DNA of 64,000 nt from Palsa-343 sp036269135 (GTDB taxonomy: Bacteria > Acidobacteriota > Terriglobia > Terriglobales > Acidobacteriaceae). The position numbers were made by a program, and so were the translations under genes. The stretch covers positions 124,001 to 188,000 of the forward strand of contig DATASQ010000050.1 of the NCBI GenBank assembly GCA_036269135.1, given 5' to 3'. The notes under the pieces are model-generated. The model worked only from the letters and a program-made list of their open reading frames with translations, made no database searches and was not told where the DNA came from. The number at the start of each line of letters is the position of its first letter. Positions within the stretch are counted from its first letter, which is position 1. Shown in pieces: positions 50,001-57,336 of this stretch.

Positions 50001-50376
50001 CCTGCGGGGTCGCGATGCCTGGCAGAGTCAACCGAATCTCCGCATCTTTTCCCGCCAGGTTAGTCCGCGACAGATGAGCGTGCCCGCTGCCATCCGTCCA
50101 GATAACATTGGAGGTCTGCTGGAGCTCCATGATCGTAACTACAGCCGCCGTGCCCACCGGCACAGCTACGGTGAAGCGCAGGCGGGTCCCCGGTGGCACC
50201 TCCCGTTCCACGGGAGCGCTCCCAGGCGCAATGGCCAGGGCCGGCACAGCATTCTGATCGGAAGCGGAACTGCCGGGCGGAACCACGACAGCCAACGCAA
50301 GAAACATCGGCAGCAGGCAGCATCGGACGTTGCGCGCGCTCCGTTGTCGTGCCCAGAGTCCCTCGCCTGACCGCAT
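47065..50376 (-). CDS. Exported TPR-CHAT protease
   Basis: Protein of 1103 residues. The N-terminus has a signal-like hydrophobic stretch (LLPMFLALAVVVPPGSSAS). Residues about 45-145 form a beta domain (VERE...GTRLRFTV). Between about 160 and 620 there are many TPR helices, and a coiled region lies near 640-700. The C-terminal CHAT domain has the caspase-like dyad: H959 in VVHFATHAFLNP and C1008 in VVLSACQTANG, so it should be proteolytically competent. CHAT proteases cut specific partners; the two genes downstream encode a sigma factor and a membrane anti-sigma-like protein, which makes regulated cleavage in this operon an attractive but untested idea. Confidence 0.88.
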   Translation of the reverse strand: MRSGEGLWARQRSARNVRCCLLPMFLALAVVVPPGSSASDQNAVPALAIAPGSAPVEREVPPGTRLRFTVAVPVGTAAVVTIMELQQTSNVIWTDGSGHAHLSRTNLAGKDAEIRLTLPGIATPQAFEVTGASKRKTAIVRIAAGAAHPENAGDKTAEEGEEALAEADSLWAKHDPGNAKQALAAYDRATSAWEKIRDIPMLRRTLAWKAVYLAFTLGQPEQGLAVALRAVHLADGGDRVEQASAWKSAGFIQTDLADYSAGWQDYANALHLFAETGDQFNQEVLFENRGKLLQMTGDYEGALQDEHDAMAVAGELQDQRGVLHIEDVIGSIDLLQGRMQAAFEAYSQVLQLEKINAADVMIGFAETDLASLYEQLGATAQAQDMQGRAEAFWVKNPYLLGQLATMIQRAKLEEDTGQLSDSFGTYTRTLQLAESTGMKREKVFVLLGLGTTCSRERKFSDARSYFEQAKQLAGEIHEADALAEIATAEGDMELAAGNVAAARADYGTAVEIARQSFDHPDLIPALGGLAHAEFRGGEDPLALKYIEEALDGIESVRDSTPPNSLRTGYFSSWHSYYALAIDVLMHLDEQHPGQDYDRQALVIAERGRARFLLDQIEESDSRQASGKDRGRQVESLRRIHLAESSLAAMRAAHPHSAEAGRLESEVARLMEQEDRLEAQTSRSAAAPLSGTTALFHTPGALIATLQRSLGGGSAALEYWTDADASYLWVVTADALHAYRLPGAAKLSPLARELTHDLTAPVSTQFASPEAYAAALSASAAQFNQAAQQLGRWLLPPGAIPRSVHTLLIVGDGPVLSVPVEALRIASPSGSGAHFVQDQYCVVREPSIAALLALLHHRARSASTEIAVIADPVFNADDPRLADVRGNEGAAVKEAADTFWTQANPAGHLSRLTYAGQEVQAIEASAGAAHVDAVVGFAASAERVRSLDWSRFGVVHFATHAFLNPVQPELSNIMLSRVDAAGHPQAGALWFSDIASMHMPVDLVVLSACQTANGDRLPGEGLVGLSYSFLIAGSRRVIGSLWDVDDAATAELMRRFYQALDQGGESPAEALRSAQRAIAKVPRWSNPYYWAGFTLEGDPHSLTR

Positions 50377-50449
50377 GATGCAGGCTATTCTAGAGGATCA
50401 ATCCCGCTTGCGCCACGAAGATTCGGCTGTTCCGCCGGGCCGAGAGCCA

Positions 50450-51046
50450 CTACCGGCCATCGGCTTTCACCGCCCGTTCATCTTCCGCAATCCGGTCCAG
50501 GTCCAGATTGAGCTTAAGCACGTTCACGCGCGGCTCTCCCAGAAATCCAAACTGGCGCCCCTCAATGTGACCCTCCACCAGCGTCCGGACGGTGGATTCC
50601 GGCAGATGCCGGGCTGCCGCCACACGCGGTACCTGATACAAGGCTCCCGCCGGCGAGATATCCGGATCCAGCCCCGAAGCCGAGGTCGTGACCAGACCTA
50701 TAGGCACTTCCTTCCCTGGATTCTGCTTCTGCAGAGCGGCCACGTCCGCATCGATGCGATCGATCAGCTTCTTGTTGGTCGGGCCGTAGTTCGACCCACC
50801 CGAGTTGCTCGCATCGTAGCCATTGCCCGCCGCCGATGGCCGTCCGTGAAAATAACGGTCGCTGGTGAAACTCTGCCCGATAATTGCCGACCCGATGATC
50901 TGCCCATCTCGTCTGATGAGCTGCCCGTCGGCTTTTCCGGGCATGGTCAGTTCGGCAATCCCTGTCACCAACAACGGATAAACCAGGCCCAGCAGCATCG
51001 TTGTAACAATCGTGTAACGAATCGCGATATTCAGGACGCTCTTCAT
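50450..51046 (-). CDS. kdpC: K+-transporting ATPase subunit C
   Basis: Single-span stabilising subunit of the KdpFABC potassium pump, 198 residues. The N-terminal span (about 9-32, YTIVTTMLLGLVYPLLVTGI) is followed by the typical QSFTSDRYFHGRPSAAGNGYD block and the C-terminal SGLDPDISPAGALYQVPRVA. Last gene of the kdp operon, 8 bp after kdpB. The CHAT gene starts 73 bp further on, so read-through is possible. Confidence 0.96.
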   Translation of the reverse strand: MKSVLNIAIRYTIVTTMLLGLVYPLLVTGIAELTMPGKADGQLIRRDGQIIGSAIIGQSFTSDRYFHGRPSAAGNGYDASNSGGSNYGPTNKKLIDRIDADVAALQKQNPGKEVPIGLVTTSASGLDPDISPAGALYQVPRVAAARHLPESTVRTLVEGHIEGRQFGFLGEPRVNVLKLNLDLDRIAEDERAVKADGR

Positions 51047-51054
51047 AACTCTCC

Positions 51055-53085
51055 TTAGACCAGCCGCAGCCCGTTCAGCACCATGTCAATTAGCTTGATC
51101 CCGATGAAAGGCACGATAATCCCGCCAATGCCGTACAGGATCAGGTTGCGCCGCAGCAACGCCTGCGCCGACATCGGCTCATACTTCACGCCCCTCAGCG
51201 CCAGCGGGATCAGCGCCACGATAATCAGCGCATTGAAGACCACCGCGGAGAGAATCGCCGAGTGCGGCGTTTCCAGATGCATAATATTCAGCGCATTCAG
51301 CACCGGAAAGACGCCGGCAAACATCGCGGGGATAATCGCAAAATACTTAGCCACGTCGTTAGCAATGGAAAACGTGGTCAGGGCGCCGCGCGTCATCAGT
51401 AACTGCTTGCCGATCTCCACAATCTCGATCAGCTTCGTCGGATTGGAATCCAGGTCCACCATGTTGCCGGCTTCTTTTGCCGCCTGCGTGCCCGTATTCA
51501 TCGCCACGCCGACATCGGCCTGCGCCAGCGCGGGAGCGTCGTTGGTGCCATCGCCGGTCATCGCCACCAACTTCCCTTTGCCCTGCTCCCGCTTGATCAG
51601 ATCCATTTTGTCTTTCGGCTTGGCTTCGGCCAGAAAGTCGTCGACGCCTGCCTCTCGCGCGATCACGGCGGCGGTCATGGGGTTATCGCCGGTGATCATA
51701 ATGCTGCGGATCCCCATCGCCCGCAGTCGCGCCAGACGGTCCTTCAGGCCGCCTTTCACAATGTCCTTCAGGTAGATCACGCCCAGCGCCGCGCTGTTCT
51801 CCGCAACCACCAGCGGCGTCCCCCCGAGGCGCGCGATCTCCTCCACCCGATCGACCACCTGACGCGGTACCCGTGAGCCCTGCTGCTCCAGATACTTCGT
51901 GATTGCGTCCGAGGAGCCCTTGCGAATCCTCGTTCCCGGCAGATCCACCCCCGACATGCGCGTCTGCGCGCTGAACGGCACAAACGTGCATTGCATCCCC
52001 GTCAGATCGCGCCCGCGCAGGTTGTATTTCTCCTTCGCCAGCACCACGATCGAGCGACCCTCCGGTGTTTCGTCCGACAGCGACGCCAGTTGCGCTGCGT
52101 CCGCCAGCCGTTCCGTGGTGATATCCGGCGCCGGAAAGAACTCCGTCGCCTGCCGATTGCCGAGCGTGATCGTTCCCGTCTTGTCGAGAAGCAGCGTGTT
52201 CACGTCGCCCGCCGCTTCCACCGCCCGGCCCGACATCGCCAGCACGTTGTACTGCACCAGCCGGTCCATGCCCGCGATCCCAATCGCCGAAAGCAGAGCA
52301 CCGATCGTCGTAGGAATGAGGCAGACCAGCAGCGACACCAGCACGAAGATGGTCTGCGGCGCATGCGAATAGATCGCAAACGGCTGCAGCGTGACCACGG
52401 CCAGAAGAAAGATGACCGTGAGCCCTGCCAGCAGAATGCTCAGCGCGATTTCATTCGGCGTCTTCTGCCGCTCGGCCCCCTCCACCAGCGCGATCATGCG
52501 ATCCAGAAACGTCTCTCCCGGATTCGACGTGATGCGGATCCTGATCCAGTCGGACAGAACCCGCGTGCCCCCCGTCACCGCCGAACGGTCGCCGCCCGCT
52601 TCGCGAATCACCGGCGCCGATTCGCCCGTAATCGCGGATTCATCGACAGAGGCGACTCCTTCAATGACCTCGCCGTCGCCCGCGATGAACTGCCCCGCTT
52701 CCACTCGGATGACATCGTCCAGCCGTAACTGCGAACTGGAGACGGCCTCCATCGAGCCGTCCGGCCTCAGCCGGTAAGCCATCGTTTCGCCCTTGGCCTT
52801 GCGCAGGGTATCGGCCTGCGCCTTGCCTCGTCCTTCCGCCACCGCCTCCGCAAAATTTGCGAAGAGCACCGTGAACCACAGCCACAGCGTAATCTGCAGA
52901 TCGAACCCGATCGGTTTGCCGTGCAGCGCCTCTTCAACCAGCAGCGCCGTGGTTACCACGCTGCCGACCTCCACCACAAACATCACCGGGTTTTTCATCA
53001 TTACTCGCGGATCCAGCTTGCGAAGAGCATCGATAACTGCCTGCCGCAGGATTTCCGCGTTCCACAAACTATGCTTGCGTGCCAT
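51055..53085 (-). CDS. kdpB: K+-transporting P-type ATPase subunit B
   Basis: Catalytic subunit of the Kdp pump, 676 residues. The ATG at 53085 has GAGAGGATC 6 nt upstream. P-type motifs are intact: TGES (153-156), the phosphorylated D301 in DKTGTITLGN and the hinge GDGTNDAPALAQADVGVAMN. The K+/coupling helix residues follow the usual KdpB pattern. It lies between kdpA (13 bp) and kdpC (8 bp). Confidence 0.97.
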   Translation of the reverse strand: MARKHSLWNAEILRQAVIDALRKLDPRVMMKNPVMFVVEVGSVVTTALLVEEALHGKPIGFDLQITLWLWFTVLFANFAEAVAEGRGKAQADTLRKAKGETMAYRLRPDGSMEAVSSSQLRLDDVIRVEAGQFIAGDGEVIEGVASVDESAITGESAPVIREAGGDRSAVTGGTRVLSDWIRIRITSNPGETFLDRMIALVEGAERQKTPNEIALSILLAGLTVIFLLAVVTLQPFAIYSHAPQTIFVLVSLLVCLIPTTIGALLSAIGIAGMDRLVQYNVLAMSGRAVEAAGDVNTLLLDKTGTITLGNRQATEFFPAPDITTERLADAAQLASLSDETPEGRSIVVLAKEKYNLRGRDLTGMQCTFVPFSAQTRMSGVDLPGTRIRKGSSDAITKYLEQQGSRVPRQVVDRVEEIARLGGTPLVVAENSAALGVIYLKDIVKGGLKDRLARLRAMGIRSIMITGDNPMTAAVIAREAGVDDFLAEAKPKDKMDLIKREQGKGKLVAMTGDGTNDAPALAQADVGVAMNTGTQAAKEAGNMVDLDSNPTKLIEIVEIGKQLLMTRGALTTFSIANDVAKYFAIIPAMFAGVFPVLNALNIMHLETPHSAILSAVVFNALIIVALIPLALRGVKYEPMSAQALLRRNLILYGIGGIIVPFIGIKLIDMVLNGLRLV

Positions 53086-53098
53086 CTTGATCCTCTCG

Positions 53099-54814
53099 CT
53101 ATGAGAAAAGCGTTCCGTGCTGCAGCAGCAGGTGCTCCAGAATCGGTCCAAGGCTCAGCGCCGGGAAGAACGTCAGCGCCCCCACAATTAAAATCACGCC
53201 CGTCAGCAGCACCGTGAACAGCGCCGTGTTCACCGGAAAGGTCCCCGGCGACGGAGGTATGCTCTTCTTGCGCGCCAGATTCCCGGCCAGCGCCAGCATG
53301 GGGACCATCATCAGAAATCGTCCCGCCAGCATCGTGAAACCCAGGCTGATGTTGTACCAGTGCGTGTTCGCGTTCAGCCCCGCAAACGCGGAGCCATTGT
53401 TTCCGGTCGCCGACGAATAGGCATACAGTATCTCCGTCAGTCCATGCGGACCGGCGTTATTCAGGCTGCTCAGCCCCATCTGCGGAGCCAGCGCCGAGAT
53501 CGCGGTCAGCACCAGAATCACCAGCGGGAAGATCAGGACGTATAACATCGACATCTTCACGTCATAGCCTTCGATCTTCTTGCCCAGATACTCCGGCGTT
53601 CGCCCCACCATCAGGCCCGCAATGAAGACGGACAGCACCACAAAGATCAGCATCCCGTACAAACCCGAGCCCACGCCCCCGAAGATAATCTCCCCCAGCT
53701 CGATATTGAGCAGCGGAATCATTCCTCCCAGCGGCATGAAGGAGTCATGCCACGAGTTGATCGCGCCACAACTGGCATCGGTCGTAATGGTGGCGAAGAG
53801 GGCAGAATTCGTAATCCCGAATCGCGTCTCCTTGCCCTCCATGTTGCCGCCCGCCTGCAGCGCGCTCGCATGCTGGTTCACGCCGTGCAGCAGCGGATGG
53901 GGCTGGGATTCCGCCCAGTAGGCCACCGTGAATCCCCCCGCAAACAGAATCGCCATGCAGGCGAACACCGCCCAGCCATGTCCCGGAGAGCCGGTCATGC
54001 GGCCCAGCGTCACCGTCAGCCCGCCACCGATGAGAAAAATCAGAAACATCTCAAAGAAGTTGCTGAAGGGTGTCGGATTTTCGAACGGATGCGCGCTGTT
54101 GGCGTTGAAGAATCCACCGCCATTGGTGCCCAGTTCCTTAATCGCCTCCTGGGAAGCCACCGGCCCCTGCGCAATGGTCTGCGTCTGATGTTCGACCGTA
54201 TGAACAACGGTGTAAGGATGCAGATTCTGCACCACCCCCTGGCCCACCAGAACCAGCGCCGCCACAATGCAAAGCGGCAGCAGGATGTACAGGCAGCTCC
54301 GCGTGGTATCCACCCAGAAATTACCGATCGTTTTCGATTCGCGCCGCGTAATGCCCCGTACCAGCGCAATCGCCACCGCGATACCGACCGCCGCGCTGAA
54401 GAAATTGTGGTAAGCCAGAGCCACCATCTGCGTGAAGTAACTCATGGTGGTTTCCGGCGTGTAGGCCTGCCAGTTCGTGTTAGTCGTGAAGGAGGCAGCC
54501 GTGTTCCAGGCGAGATCCGGCGTCACTCCTGCCATGTGCTGCGGATTCCACGGAAGGAATCGCTGCGCCCGCTCGATCAGGTAGGTCAGCAGCAGCGAGA
54601 CAAAGCTAAACAGCAGCATGGCGACTGTATATTCCCGCCACGACATCTCCTCGTCAGCGTGAACCCCGCACACACGATAGATGAGATTCTCCACCGGGCG
54701 CAGAAATGCCAGCTTGCCCTCGAACACCTTCGCCATGTAAATGCCCATGGGCCGGATGCAGACCAGGAGAACGATGAAATAAACAGCGAATTGCACCCAT
54801 CCGTTCAGGGTCAT
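53099..54814 (-). CDS. kdpA: K+-transporting ATPase subunit A
   Basis: K+-selective channel-like subunit of the Kdp pump, 571 residues with about ten membrane spans. Selectivity-filter repeats can be seen, including TNTNWQAYTPETT, GTNGGGFFNANSAHPFENPT and SSATGNNGSAFAGL. The start is one base after the kdpF stop, and the gene is slightly longer than the usual 555-560 residues. Together with KdpB, C and F it forms a high-affinity uptake system used at low external K+. Confidence 0.97.
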   Translation of the reverse strand: MTLNGWVQFAVYFIVLLVCIRPMGIYMAKVFEGKLAFLRPVENLIYRVCGVHADEEMSWREYTVAMLLFSFVSLLLTYLIERAQRFLPWNPQHMAGVTPDLAWNTAASFTTNTNWQAYTPETTMSYFTQMVALAYHNFFSAAVGIAVAIALVRGITRRESKTIGNFWVDTTRSCLYILLPLCIVAALVLVGQGVVQNLHPYTVVHTVEHQTQTIAQGPVASQEAIKELGTNGGGFFNANSAHPFENPTPFSNFFEMFLIFLIGGGLTVTLGRMTGSPGHGWAVFACMAILFAGGFTVAYWAESQPHPLLHGVNQHASALQAGGNMEGKETRFGITNSALFATITTDASCGAINSWHDSFMPLGGMIPLLNIELGEIIFGGVGSGLYGMLIFVVLSVFIAGLMVGRTPEYLGKKIEGYDVKMSMLYVLIFPLVILVLTAISALAPQMGLSSLNNAGPHGLTEILYAYSSATGNNGSAFAGLNANTHWYNISLGFTMLAGRFLMMVPMLALAGNLARKKSIPPSPGTFPVNTALFTVLLTGVILIVGALTFFPALSLGPILEHLLLQHGTLFS

Positions 54815-54815
54815 C

Positions 54816-54905
54816 TCAGAACCTCTCCGGGTAGAGCAGAGCTACCACCAGATAGCCGCCGATCAGGACGCTGATGATCAGCACGGCCAGAGTTGCTGCA
54901 TGCAT
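54816..54905 (-). CDS. kdpF: K+-transporting ATPase subunit F
   Basis: A 29-residue single-span peptide that stabilises the Kdp complex. The translated frame ends in ALLYPERF, the KdpF C-terminal signature, after one hydrophobic helix (LAVLIISVLIGGYLVV). ATG 54905 has GAGG 8 nt upstream. An in-frame ATG at 54911 that overlaps the upstream stop (TGATG) is the alternative. The gene is too short for most gene callers. Confidence 0.9.
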   Translation of the reverse strand: MHAATLAVLIISVLIGGYLVVALLYPERF

Positions 54906-54910
54906 CGTCA

Positions 54911-54997
54911 TCACCTCAGCCTCTCGCACGCCGCGACGTACAAAAGAGCGACGATAAAGAATCCAAACGTAAACGCAACCATCAGAAGGTCCCACAT
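54911..54997 (-). CDS. 28-residue membrane peptide upstream of kdpF
   Basis: One hydrophobic helix (MWDLLMVAFTFGFFIVALLY) is followed by VAACERLR. ATG 54997 has an excellent RBS, AAGGAG, 7 nt upstream. It lies between the porin gene (10 bp) and kdpF (stop and alternative kdpF start overlap). I recall similar small peptides with an A(C/R)ERL-type end before kdpF in other phyla, but cannot confirm it here. A second auxiliary peptide of the Kdp pump is a reasonable guess. Confidence 0.72.
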   Translation of the reverse strand: MWDLLMVAFTFGFFIVALLYVAACERLR

Positions 54998-55007
54998 CGC
55001 TGTCTCC

Positions 55008-56498
55008 TTACCAGGATCCCTGTTTCCCGCCGTACCACCACACCAGCCCCATGCCGGCGGTATCCTGATGACCGCTGGGCGAGGCGGGATTGTTAGTGAC
55101 AAAATAAGGGCGATTACTCCCGTCGTGACGAACTTCCAGAAACACGTCCAAGTTACCGGCCAGAGAATACTTGTAAGTGCCCGTAATCTCCTTCAGGGCC
55201 TGGCTTGCGTTGCTGAAGAGGCCGTCAGGATCCGACAGATACTCGGTCCGCACGGCCAGGGCGCCCCGGGGCGTGAGCTGATATTGCGCGTAGGCCGCGC
55301 CTCCATCCACATGCGCCGGGGCCGATGACTCGCCCGGACCCGCATTCGCCCATTTCCGCTGAATCACGTAGTCGCCTTCCCCGGCCAACTGAAGTTTGGG
55401 GGTTACCTGCCATGTGACATAGCTGTCGAGGATGTGCAGCTTACCATTGGGAGCTGGGCTGATCGGCGCCACGCACAGCCCTGGCTGCACGGGAACCGTG
55501 CAGTTCGTGGCCGGCGTTGCATCCGGATTTTCCTGACCGAGATAGCTGTTAATGGTCCAGCTAACCGCCGACACCGGCTGCAGGACTACCCCAAACATCT
55601 CGTCCTTATAGCCATTCGTCGGCTCTGTCTGGTTGGTCCCGTTCACGACCCAGTAGTTGGCCGTCAACCAGCGATTCACCGCATAACTGGCACGGGCGCC
55701 TTCATGGTAAAACGGCAGGAAATCGAAGTACCAGGAGCGTGAATAGTTCATCTGATCCTTCGCGTAGTTCCCTTCGATTCCCAGCGAGCTCGCCCACTTA
55801 CCTACATCGACGTGAACCCCGGATCCCAGCGGCACCACATAGGTCCCGTATGCCTGGAAGATGTTGCGATAGATCTCCGGACGCGGCTCATTCGTCGGAT
55901 TCCCCTGGAGGGTCGCGGTCGCCTGCCCGAACTGCAGGTCCACCCGGAAACCGTACCGCCGTTTGGCACTAACATCCGGCTGCAGATCGAAGACCAAATC
56001 TGCCTGATTGATGCTGAAAGCATTGCTCAGCACGTCATACGCGCGCAGGTCATTCACCCGCCCTGCCGGATTGTTGAAGTTATATTCGTAATAGCCATCC
56101 AGGTAGTAATTGAGGGTGGCGCCTCCGGGCAGAACTCCTGGCGCTTCACCGCCGGCCGGCGCAGTTTGCGGAGCCGGGTCTGGTTTCACCGGCGCGGAGT
56201 GGTCCGCCGTTGCCGGCACAGGCGCCCGCCGTAGTTCCGCGGACGCCGATTCGAGCGCGGCTGCCGCTTGCGGGCCGCCCTGGCCGCCTTCACCTGTGGG
56301 ACTGCCCCCAATGCGGTGCTCCGACTCCAGCACAGCCACCCGGCGCTCCAGATCCGCCACCATCTGTCGCAGTCGCTCGACTTCTCCGGATGAATCCTGG
56401 CTCTGCGCCCGCGCCGGCATCGCAGCGGTCACCGTGAACAACAGAGCCAGAGCAGCCAGAAAGATTCGATTTGCCGTCCCACGCCGTCGACGCACCAT
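55008..56498 (-). CDS. Outer-membrane beta-barrel porin (bbp2-like) leading the kdp operon
   Basis: Exported protein of 496 residues with a signal peptide (IFLAALALLFTVTAAMPARAQ), a short coiled coil (VERLRQMVADLERRVAVLES), a Pro/Ala-rich linker and then an antiparallel beta-barrel of about 370 residues (for example LNYYLDGYYEYNFNNPAGRV, YGFRVDLQFGQATATLQG), ending in GLVWWYGGKQGSW. This is the architecture of the putative beta-barrel porin-2 family. The coiled coil may bind peptidoglycan or trimerise. It shares the kdp operator region and transcript, suggesting a potassium entry route through the outer membrane; that role is inference. Confidence 0.85.
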   Translation of the reverse strand: MVRRRRGTANRIFLAALALLFTVTAAMPARAQSQDSSGEVERLRQMVADLERRVAVLESEHRIGGSPTGEGGQGGPQAAAALESASAELRRAPVPATADHSAPVKPDPAPQTAPAGGEAPGVLPGGATLNYYLDGYYEYNFNNPAGRVNDLRAYDVLSNAFSINQADLVFDLQPDVSAKRRYGFRVDLQFGQATATLQGNPTNEPRPEIYRNIFQAYGTYVVPLGSGVHVDVGKWASSLGIEGNYAKDQMNYSRSWYFDFLPFYHEGARASYAVNRWLTANYWVVNGTNQTEPTNGYKDEMFGVVLQPVSAVSWTINSYLGQENPDATPATNCTVPVQPGLCVAPISPAPNGKLHILDSYVTWQVTPKLQLAGEGDYVIQRKWANAGPGESSAPAHVDGGAAYAQYQLTPRGALAVRTEYLSDPDGLFSNASQALKEITGTYKYSLAGNLDVFLEVRHDGSNRPYFVTNNPASPSGHQDTAGMGLVWWYGGKQGSW

Positions 56499-56525
56499 AC
56501 TGCATACAGTGAATCGTCCCGGACG

Positions 56526-56568
56526 CTAAGTCGGTGTAAGGAACACGTAAGGGAATCGTAAAGTCGTT
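56526..56568 (-). promoter_or_regulatory. Candidate KdpE operator: TTAC direct repeats at 11-bp spacing
   Basis: Read on the minus strand the region has TTTACGATTCC, CTTACGTGTTCC and TTACACC in succession. On the + strand the GTAA cores start at 56536, 56547 and 56558, exactly 11 bp apart. OmpR-family regulators bind direct repeats of this spacing, and the E. coli kdp site is also an 11-bp-spaced TTTA(T/C)A repeat. It lies between kdpE and the porin gene, upstream of the whole kdp operon. Confidence 0.65.
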
Positions 56569-56599
56569 CGCCAAGACCGTGCCCGGAGATACGTCGGAG

Positions 56600-57328
56600 T
56601 CAGGGCTGCGCCCCACCAGACTCCATCGATCCTTCCGGCATGAAGCGATAGCCCACCCATGGCTCCGTCTGGATATATTCCTTCAGCGTCTCGCCCTGCA
56701 GCTTTTTACGCAGCTGCCCGACAAACACACGCAGATACTCCGGTTGCTGGGCCGATTGTGCGCCCCACACTGTTGTCAGCAGCACACGATGGGTCAGGAC
56801 CTTCCCTGCATTTCGCGCAAACAGCAGCAGGAGATCGAATTCCTTCGGCGTCAGATGCACGGCTTTGCCGCGCACCATCACCGTATGCGCTGCGACATCG
56901 ATGGCGAAGTCGCCCATCTCCACCGGGCCTTCTCCCGGCCGCTCCGGAGCACGCCGCAAATGGGCGCGGATCCGCGCCAGCAGTTCCTGAGTACTGAACG
57001 GTTTCGTGACGTAATCGTCGGCCCCGGCATCCAGCGCTTCGATCTTGGCGTGCTCCTGCTCCCGCACCGACAGCACCAGGATCGGCATGCGGCTGGTGCG
57101 GCGCACCCTCCGGCACAACTCCACGCCGCTCATGCCCGGCATCATCAGGTCCGTCACAATCAGGTCCGGTTGCCACTCCTCGATCAGCCGCAGCGCCTCT
57201 TCGGGATCGTTCGCGGTCCGCACGTCATACCGCTGCGCGGAAAGCGAGGCGCGCAACACACGCGTGATCTGGACCTCATCGTCCACCACCAGGATTCGTT
57301 CGGCTGTGGCTCGATCCGGAGTTATCAT
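56600..57328 (-). CDS. kdpE: KdpE-type OmpR-family response regulator
   Basis: Transcription factor of 242 residues. Receiver domain with D16/D17, phospho-acceptor D60 (IVTDLMMPG) and K in YVTKPFS. The C-terminal winged helix has LTPKEFDLLLLFARNAGKVL and LRVFVGQLRKKLQ, and ends with EPWVGYRFMPEGS, as in KdpE. It lies directly upstream of the kdp operon on the same strand and diverges from a KdpD-like kinase with only 8 bp between the two start codons. KdpE activates kdp under K+ limitation in the characterised systems. Confidence 0.9.
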   Translation of the reverse strand: MITPDRATAERILVVDDEVQITRVLRASLSAQRYDVRTANDPEEALRLIEEWQPDLIVTDLMMPGMSGVELCRRVRRTSRMPILVLSVREQEHAKIEALDAGADDYVTKPFSTQELLARIRAHLRRAPERPGEGPVEMGDFAIDVAAHTVMVRGKAVHLTPKEFDLLLLFARNAGKVLTHRVLLTTVWGAQSAQQPEYLRVFVGQLRKKLQGETLKEYIQTEPWVGYRFMPEGSMESGGAQP

Positions 57329-57336
57329 CGCCAGTC

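Noticed and set aside
56495..56540. Sigma-70 promoter for the porin/kdp operon (TTAGCG - 17 bp - TATGCA on the minus strand)
   Set aside because: The implied start of transcription would fall at or inside the porin ATG, and the -35 is poor; only the operator-like repeats are reported.
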